Positions 58,816 through 64,000 of a stretch of DNA of 64,000 nucleotides are shown in pieces. The notes under the pieces are model-generated. The model searched no databases and was not told where the DNA came from. It was given only the letters and a program-made list of their open reading frames with translations. This DNA comes from Amoebophilaceae bacterium (GTDB lineage: Bacteria > Bacteroidota > Bacteroidia > Cytophagales > Amoebophilaceae). Location of the stretch: the NCBI GenBank assembly GCA_025455725.1, contig JALOLY010000002.1:1-64000 (forward strand). The letters are read 5' to 3'. A program made the position numbers and the translations under genes. Numbering within the stretch: the stretch's first letter is position 1; each line of letters opens with the position of its first letter.

Positions 58816-59745
58816 TTAGGCAACATTATCGAGCCGTTCTCCCGTTCTAAGTCGGGCGCTCCTTGCTCTGTTATTGACTTGAATTTCCTTGTCAGAAGGC
58901 TTCATCGGTTTTTTATAAACAGGCCTGAAAGGCCGTAGCACATTGCCATAGATATCCTTATCTAGCCTTCCGTCAAAGTGGCCCGTATTGAGAAAGTGCT
59001 TGACCAACCTATCTTCTAGAGAGTGATAGGACAATACTACTAGCCTCCCGCGAGGGCGCAGGAGGGATGTGCTTTGCTGCAAAAGTTCTTGGAGGGCGCC
59101 TAACTCATCGTTGACTTCAATGCGCAAAGATTGAAACACTTTTGCGTAATACTTGTATTCTTTCCCTCGAGGTGCCAACCGCTGCAAGAGCATGCGCAGG
59201 TCTTCTGTCGTATGTATAGGCTTGGTGGCCCTATGGGCTACGATGGCTTGTGCAAGCGTGCGGGCATTGCGTACCTCGCCATAGTTTTGCAAGAGCTGTT
59301 GCAGCTGAGATACAGAATAGCTGTTAACGATTTCTTGCGCGGTCAAGCTGCTTGCTTGGTCCATGCGCATATCAAGTGTACCTCTCCAACGGGTAGAGAA
59401 TCCACGCTCAGCGGTATCAATTTGGTGAGAAGACACACCCAAATCAGCCAAAATACCATCTACTTGATGCACACCATGAAAAGTCAAAAATTGTCGCATA
59501 AACCTGGCATTGGCCTTGATGAAAGTAAAAAAACTACTAGGCAGTTGTGCAGCTGCTGCTACTGCCGCCTGATCTTGGTCAAAAGCAAATAACCGCCCTC
59601 CTTTTAACTGACTGAGCACGGCTTTGGCGTGTCCGCCTCCACCAAAAGTGAGGTCTACATACGTACCCTTAGGATGTATAGCCAACGCCTCTAGGCTTTC
59701 TTGTAGCATGACAGGAGTGTGCATGGCTGTCGGTTTGTCGATCAT
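58816..59745 (-). CDS. rsmH: 16S rRNA m4C1402 methyltransferase RsmH (MraW)
   Basis: 309 residues; SAM-dependent methylation of C1402 in 16S rRNA. The motifs MHTPVMLQESL, TFGGGGHAKAVLSQL, FDQD, ADLGVSSHQID, FSTRWRGTLDMRMD and VLSYHSLEDRLVK are clear. The ATG at 59745 lies just after the cca stop (59756); Met eight codons in is an alternative. First dcw-type gene in the cluster; mraZ is missing. Confidence 0.95.
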   Translation of the reverse strand: MIDKPTAMHTPVMLQESLEALAIHPKGTYVDLTFGGGGHAKAVLSQLKGGRLFAFDQDQAAVAAAAQLPSSFFTFIKANARFMRQFLTFHGVHQVDGILADLGVSSHQIDTAERGFSTRWRGTLDMRMDQASSLTAQEIVNSYSVSQLQQLLQNYGEVRNARTLAQAIVAHRATKPIHTTEDLRMLLQRLAPRGKEYKYYAKVFQSLRIEVNDELGALQELLQQSTSLLRPRGRLVVLSYHSLEDRLVKHFLNTGHFDGRLDKDIYGNVLRPFRPVYKKPMKPSDKEIQVNNRARSARLRTGERLDNVA

Positions 59746-59755
59746 AAGCACTTGA

Positions 59756-61183
59756 TTACTGAGTCGTTGCAACCGCCTGGAGCCCACGTGCTTTGCCAAG
59801 CGCTAGTAGATAGCGGTAGACTTCCTCATACTCATTCTTGATCTCCCCTTCCAAAATTGCTTCCTTGATAGCTTTTTTTAGTTCTCCTATCATTCTGGAA
59901 GGTTTGATACCAAAAGTCTGCATAATGACGTCTCCTGTAATAACAGGCTGGAAGCTTCTCAGTGCGTCTTTTTCTTCCACCCATCGCATCTTTTCCTCGA
60001 CTTTGTCAAAATTTTTGAGGTAATGCTTGACTTTTGCATCATTTTTGGACGTAACATCTGCACGACAAAGTAACATCAGATCCTCTAGGTCATCCCCTGC
60101 TTCGTAGATGAGGCGTCTCACTGCAGCATCTGTTACTTCTTCTTGCGCCAAGGCAATGGGACGTAGATGCAAACGCACCAGCTTTTGCACGTACACCATG
60201 TTATCTCGCATGGGCAGCTTCATCTTTCTAAAGATTCTAGGCACCATCCTCGAACCCTGCTCCTCATGACCATGAAAAGTAAATCCTACTGCTGGATCAA
60301 ACCGCTTGGTCTGGGGCTTGGCAATGTCATGCAAAAGTGCTGCCCATCGCAACCAAAGGTTATTAGAAATGACCGTCACATTATCTAAGACCTGCAGTGT
60401 ATGATCAAAATTATCCTTATGCGACTGTCCCTGGATAGTTTCTACACCCTGTAAGGCTACTAAATCAGGAAAAATGATAGACAACAGCCCCGCCTGGTGT
60501 AAGAGATTGAGACCTCGGGAAGGTATGGGCGAAGCAATGATCTTGTTCAACTCAGCAATGATGCGCTCTTGAGACACAACGCTGATTCTTGCAGCGTGCT
60601 CTCGAATGGCGGCAAGTGTATCAGGGGCAATATCCATGGCTAGCTGCACAGCAAACCGTACAGCCCGCATCATGCGCAGTGGATCATCTGAAAAAGTTTG
60701 AGCTGGTGCCAAAGGCGTCTTAATAACGCGGCGCTTCAAATCCCCCATTCCCCCAAACGGATCTACCAGCTCCCCCCAGCGATTTTTATTCAGGCAGATT
60801 GCCAAGGCGTTGATCGTAAAGTCACGCCGGTGCTGGTCATCTCGTAGGGTACCTTGCTCTACAGTGGGCTTACGGGAGTCTTTTCGATAAGATTCCTTTC
60901 TGGCACCTACAAACTCTAACTCCCAGTCTTGCCACCGAACCATGGCAGTCCCAAAATTTTTAAACACCACCAAATGCTCGGATTTACCCAATGCTTCTGC
61001 CACAGCCTGGGCTAAGCCGATTCCACTGCCCACACACACGATGTCAATATCTTTGGACGGTCTTTCTAAGAGCAGGTCACGCACGAAACCGCCCACTACA
61101 TACGTTTCTAGCATAAGCTGGTCAGCAACAGCCCGAATGCGCTCAAAAACAGGATATTGATCGAGTAGATGGCTATAGTTCAC
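59756..61183 (-). CDS. cca: CCA tRNA nucleotidyltransferase with HD domain
   Basis: 475 residues; adds CCA to tRNA 3' ends. The nucleotidyltransferase core shows GGFVRDLLL, KDIDIV (metal-binding acidic pair) and RRDFTINALA; a C-terminal HD phosphohydrolase motif ALLHDIAKP and HEEQGS follow. The three tRNAs in this window lack encoded CCA, so the enzyme is needed. GTG start at 61181-61183. The stop lies 10 bp before the rsmH start. Divergent from pyrG. Confidence 0.94.
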   Translation of the reverse strand: MNYSHLLDQYPVFERIRAVADQLMLETYVVGGFVRDLLLERPSKDIDIVCVGSGIGLAQAVAEALGKSEHLVVFKNFGTAMVRWQDWELEFVGARKESYRKDSRKPTVEQGTLRDDQHRRDFTINALAICLNKNRWGELVDPFGGMGDLKRRVIKTPLAPAQTFSDDPLRMMRAVRFAVQLAMDIAPDTLAAIREHAARISVVSQERIIAELNKIIASPIPSRGLNLLHQAGLLSIIFPDLVALQGVETIQGQSHKDNFDHTLQVLDNVTVISNNLWLRWAALLHDIAKPQTKRFDPAVGFTFHGHEEQGSRMVPRIFRKMKLPMRDNMVYVQKLVRLHLRPIALAQEEVTDAAVRRLIYEAGDDLEDLMLLCRADVTSKNDAKVKHYLKNFDKVEEKMRWVEEKDALRSFQPVITGDVIMQTFGIKPSRMIGELKKAIKEAILEGEIKNEYEEVYRYLLALGKARGLQAVATTQ

Positions 61184-61316
61184 GGAGTACTTCTTCCTGC
61201 AGCATTGATGCTTTGGGGAAGTGCAAATTTCCTTACTCTTCTTATCATGAGCAAGTTGTGGTCAGGAGTTACTGCGGAAGATTGGCCAAAAGGCGCACAG
61301 GTCTAAAGAAAGCGCC

Positions 61317-61324
61317 TACATTTG
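61317..61324 (+). promoter_or_regulatory. -7 promoter element candidate for pyrG
   Basis: TACATTTG matches the Bacteroidota -7 consensus exactly, 45 bp before the pyrG ATG, but no TTG is found at the usual -33 distance. Low confidence. Confidence 0.3.
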
Positions 61325-61369
61325 CCTACGGGAAAAATATTGTTGACCCCACCTATCTGCACAACGTAT

Positions 61370-62980
61370 ATGGCCGCTGTAAAGTACATTTTCATCACAG
61401 GAGGCGTTACTTCTTCTTTGGGCAAAGGCATTATTGCTGCCTCTCTGGGCAAACTTCTCCAAGCAAGGGGTTATCGTGTTACTATCCAGAAGCTGGATCC
61501 CTACATCAACGTAGACGCTGGCACTATGAACCCTTACGAACACGGAGAATGCTATGTAACAGAAGATGGCGCAGAAACAGACTTAGACTTGGGCCACTAT
61601 GAACGTTTTCTAGACATTACAACCTCTCAGGCCAATAATGTAACCACAGGAAAGATCTATCATACGGTTATTACCAAGGAGCGCAAGGGCGCTTATCTAG
61701 GCAAGACCGTGCAGGTGGTTCCGCACATTACCGATGAGATCAAACACACCATTTTTGCGTTGGGCGAAGCAGGTCAATACGACTTTGTGATCATAGAGAT
61801 TGGAGGCAGCGTGGGTGACATCGAGTCGCTTCCTTTTATCGAGGCTATCAGGCAAATACGATGGCATCTTGCACCAGCTGATTTTCTGTCTATTCACCTA
61901 ACGCTCATTCCTTACCTTCGAGCAGTACAAGAACTCAAAACTAAACCCACACAACATGCCGTCAAACAACTACAAGCGGCAGGCATACAACCCAACGTAC
62001 TGATCTGCCGTACTGAAAAGCCCTTACCCCCAAGCATCCGAGAAAAATTGTCACTGTTTTGCAACATAACCCCCGACGCCGTGATTGAGGCTATGGACAT
62101 TTCCACCATCTATGAAGTACCTCTACTCATGCGCCAGGAAAAACTAGATGAACAGGTCCTTACCCAACTACACCTACCACTTACACCAGCACCCGATTTA
62201 GCATCCTGGAAAGTTTTTTTGAATAAACTCATGCACCCTCAAAAGACGCTACGCATCGGCCTAATAGGCAAGTATACTGCCATACCCGATGCCTATAAAT
62301 CTATTCAAGAAGCCTTGACTCATGCAGGTGCATACCACGATTGTCAGATCGACCTACAACTTATCTCTTTTGAAGTGCTGCAAGAAGATAACATAGTACA
62401 GTCGCTAGCACCTTTGCAGGCCATTTTGATTGCACCTGGCTTTGGGACAAGAGGCATAGAAGAAAAAATTAGGGCGATACAATATGCAAGAGAAACCCAA
62501 TTACCGCTCTTCGGGATTTGTTTGGGTATGCAATGCGCCGTCATAGAATTTGCCAGGAATGTACTGGGATGGCAAGAGGCTGCCTCGACAGAGCAGTCCC
62601 CGCAAACACCTTATCCTGTCATTACTTTGACAGATACACAACAAGATGTAGTACAAAAAGGGGGCAGCATGCGCTTAGGAGAACAAAGCTGCCAACTGAC
62701 CCCAGGCAGCAAAGCAGCCGAAATTTATGGGACCACACGCATCTCAGAACGACATCGTCATCGCTATGAATTCAACAACAAGTATTTAAAGGATTTTGGA
62801 AACGCTGGCATGGTAGTCACAGGCACTCACCCCGAAACCGGACTCGTAGAGATTGTAGAATTAGCGGAACACCCTTGGTTTATAGGCACGCAGTTCCACC
62901 CCGAATTTAAAAGCACACCACTGCGACCACATCCGCTTTTTGTTAGCTTCTTACAAGCAGTCAAGACGTTGGTGCATTGA
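61370..62980 (+). CDS. pyrG: CTP synthase
   Basis: 536 residues; converts UTP to CTP with glutamine. The synthetase domain shows FITGGVTSSLGKGI, KLDPYINVDAGTMNP, HGECYVTEDGAETDLDLGHY (as blocks) and GGSVGDIES; the class I amidotransferase domain has LFGICLGMQ with the catalytic Cys, and HPE near the C terminus. The ATG at 61370 precedes the conserved first strand; a TTG 48 bp upstream is unlikely. Complete. Convergent with the outer-membrane barrel gene. Confidence 0.96.
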   Translation: MAAVKYIFITGGVTSSLGKGIIAASLGKLLQARGYRVTIQKLDPYINVDAGTMNPYEHGECYVTEDGAETDLDLGHYERFLDITTSQANNVTTGKIYHTVITKERKGAYLGKTVQVVPHITDEIKHTIFALGEAGQYDFVIIEIGGSVGDIESLPFIEAIRQIRWHLAPADFLSIHLTLIPYLRAVQELKTKPTQHAVKQLQAAGIQPNVLICRTEKPLPPSIREKLSLFCNITPDAVIEAMDISTIYEVPLLMRQEKLDEQVLTQLHLPLTPAPDLASWKVFLNKLMHPQKTLRIGLIGKYTAIPDAYKSIQEALTHAGAYHDCQIDLQLISFEVLQEDNIVQSLAPLQAILIAPGFGTRGIEEKIRAIQYARETQLPLFGICLGMQCAVIEFARNVLGWQEAASTEQSPQTPYPVITLTDTQQDVVQKGGSMRLGEQSCQLTPGSKAAEIYGTTRISERHRHRYEFNNKYLKDFGNAGMVVTGTHPETGLVEIVELAEHPWFIGTQFHPEFKSTPLRPHPLFVSFLQAVKTLVH

Positions 62981-63016
62981 AAGGCTACCCGGTAGGTACA
63001 CCGACCGAGCAAAATG

Positions 63017-63820
63017 CTAGAACCACTTTAGAATATCCAAGCCCACACCAAACTCTACAAGCGACGTGCTAACAAGTCTAACGGTGTGCACTGCCAAGTG
63101 ATCATTAGAGGGATCTCTACTTAGCTTTAGAAAATGCATGAGATCCACCACTGGAACCTTGATCCTCGTCATGACATAAAACCCCTTTGGGAAGTCCACA
63201 GCCATATCAAGAAAGACACTGCCCGCCAACCTCTTAAGGTCTGAGATACGGTCTTTAAAATTCTCATCACCTCCCTGGGTTGCACGAAGTGATGCTCTAT
63301 TTTTAGACCGCCTGCCCCAGGAAGAAAGCAAAACATCGAGCTCATAGCCAAGCATTAGGCTCCCTCGGATAATGTCACGTTGCACGGGAAAGGAAAACTT
63401 GATACCAACAGGAATCTGTAGATATCGCTCCTCTACGACAACATTCCATTTGGTTAACCTGGTCCTATGGGTCATACTGTAAGACAACCCCACCTCTGGT
63501 CCCAACCTGAGGTTAGGGCTGACTGTAAGACCATAACCCCACACCACCCCAACACGACCATTGGGGCGCACATCAAACCCATCCTCTAAATCTCTCAAGA
63601 CCTTCTCAAGTAACCAAGAATACGGTATGCCAAAACCTAGCTCGACACCTGCTTTCATGTTCTTGCTCCAAAGAGGCTGCTGAGGCACTGCAGAGGCGAG
63701 GGAAGCTGGTAGTAAAAAGGCAAGCAGTAGTGCCACTCCAACGTATTGACTGGCCTTAGGAGAACAACGACTATAACTAATAGAACTTAGGGAATCTGGT
63801 GCCTTGTGCATCATAGTCAT
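63017..63820 (-). CDS. Outer-membrane beta-barrel protein, PorT/OMP_b-brl-like
   Basis: 267 residues. A signal peptide (hydrophobic core about 27-40, cleavage near ASA at residue 44) exports it. The rest has alternating beta-strand patterns (VGVVWGYGLTVSPNLRLGPE, GLSYSM, LQIPVGIKFSF) and ends in an aromatic residue (LDILKWF), the usual barrel C-terminal signal. About eight strands are likely. Function unknown. The ATG at 63820 is one of three close Met codons. tRNA-Leu lies just upstream. Confidence 0.75.
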   Translation of the reverse strand: MTMMHKAPDSLSSISYSRCSPKASQYVGVALLLAFLLPASLASAVPQQPLWSKNMKAGVELGFGIPYSWLLEKVLRDLEDGFDVRPNGRVGVVWGYGLTVSPNLRLGPEVGLSYSMTHRTRLTKWNVVVEERYLQIPVGIKFSFPVQRDIIRGSLMLGYELDVLLSSWGRRSKNRASLRATQGGDENFKDRISDLKRLAGSVFLDMAVDFPKGFYVMTRIKVPVVDLMHFLKLSRDPSNDHLAVHTVRLVSTSLVEFGVGLDILKWF

Positions 63821-63928
63821 ACGCTACTATTGGTCTAATTGAGAATTCAAAATGCAAAAAATTGTACGCCCTTAGAGTACGCAATAAGCACACCCATTTA
63901 CTCAACATTGCGATTGCGACAAGCCGTG

Positions 63929-64000
63929 TACCAGGGGCGGGACTTGAACCCGCACGGACATATGTCCACAAGATTTTAAGTCTTGCGTGTCTACCGATTC
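63929..64000 (-). tRNA. tRNA-Leu (UAA), 5' end cut by the window edge
   Basis: The anticodon arm CAAGA-CTTAAAA-TCTTG gives UAA. The variable arm, T arm (GGTTCAAGTCC) and 3' acceptor strand CCCTGGT with discriminator A are present; the first bases of the acceptor and D arm lie beyond 64000. CCA is not encoded. Confidence 0.95.

Overview
The window looks like part of a chromosome of a host-associated Bacteroidota (Cytophagales-type) bacterium, most plausibly an intracellular symbiont related to Amoebophilus/Cardinium. The support is the gene content: a single-chain SecD-SecF fusion, a GH3-family protein, DUF4199 and DUF6913 proteins, a Bacteroidota-type FtsL, a histone H1-like nucleoprotein, TamB, a short type-3 prolyl-tRNA synthetase, and several promoter-like sites of the Bacteroidota form TTG-N19/21-TAnnTTTG. 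By eye the G+C content is in the mid-40s percent, which is higher than I associate with Amoebophilus or Cardinium, so the exact lineage is inference. No rRNA, CRISPR array, intact insertion sequence or prophage is visible.

Layout. 1-1973: a putative surface-lipoprotein family with one intact copy running off the left edge and one frameshifted copy. 1974-6499: sugar-phosphate mutase and SecDF. 6500-7515: a decayed spacer. 7516-12198 (minus): serS-adk-obg-proS. 12555-18618: rho, a secreted macrodomain protein, mnmE, a DHH phosphoesterase and an FKBP isomerase. 18762-22447: tRNA-Phe, several Bacteroidota-specific small proteins (one DUF502 gene broken by deletion), smpB and tsaD. 22453-30680: tamB, a two-gene coiled-coil lipoprotein/secreted-protein locus and a C4-dicarboxylate carrier. 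31155-37858: psd-cdsA, comF, a SPOR protein, asd and gpmI. 38127-44495: recA, two tiny coupled ORFs, a ZIP metal transporter, and the overlapping operon ligA-DUF6913-dapA. 44549-48833: histone-like protein, clpX-clpP-tig, tRNA-Leu. 49000-54124: an RSH alarmone synthetase whose hydrolase site is destroyed, GH3 and flotillin FloA. 54197-61183 (minus): cca-rsmH-ftsL-ftsI-murE-rimM, a shortened division/cell-wall cluster. 61370-64000: pyrG, an outer-membrane barrel and a partial tRNA-Leu.

How it fits together. asd and dapA, with a MurE carrying the meso-diaminopimelate signature DNPR and an FtsI transpeptidase, indicate a retained DAP-type peptidoglycan route, although no other amino-acid synthesis gene is visible here. 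SecDF, TamB, an OmpA/PorT-like barrel and several lipoproteins show an active envelope-export system. The dicarboxylate carrier points to import of host metabolites. Gene remnants in the long spacers show ongoing genome decay. None of the three tRNAs encodes CCA, which matches the presence of cca.

Most interesting points: the paralogous lipoproteins (one intact, one pseudogene) with an (AGCAC)n tract just upstream of the intact gene; the RSH protein with all hydrolase metal ligands replaced but synthetase residues kept; the secreted macrodomain protein with an altered ISTG loop; the 47-residue-repeat coiled-coil protein paired with a coiled-coil lipoprotein; a perfect 34-bp palindrome between GH3 and floA; and a pair of sub-60-codon ORFs overlapping at TAATG.
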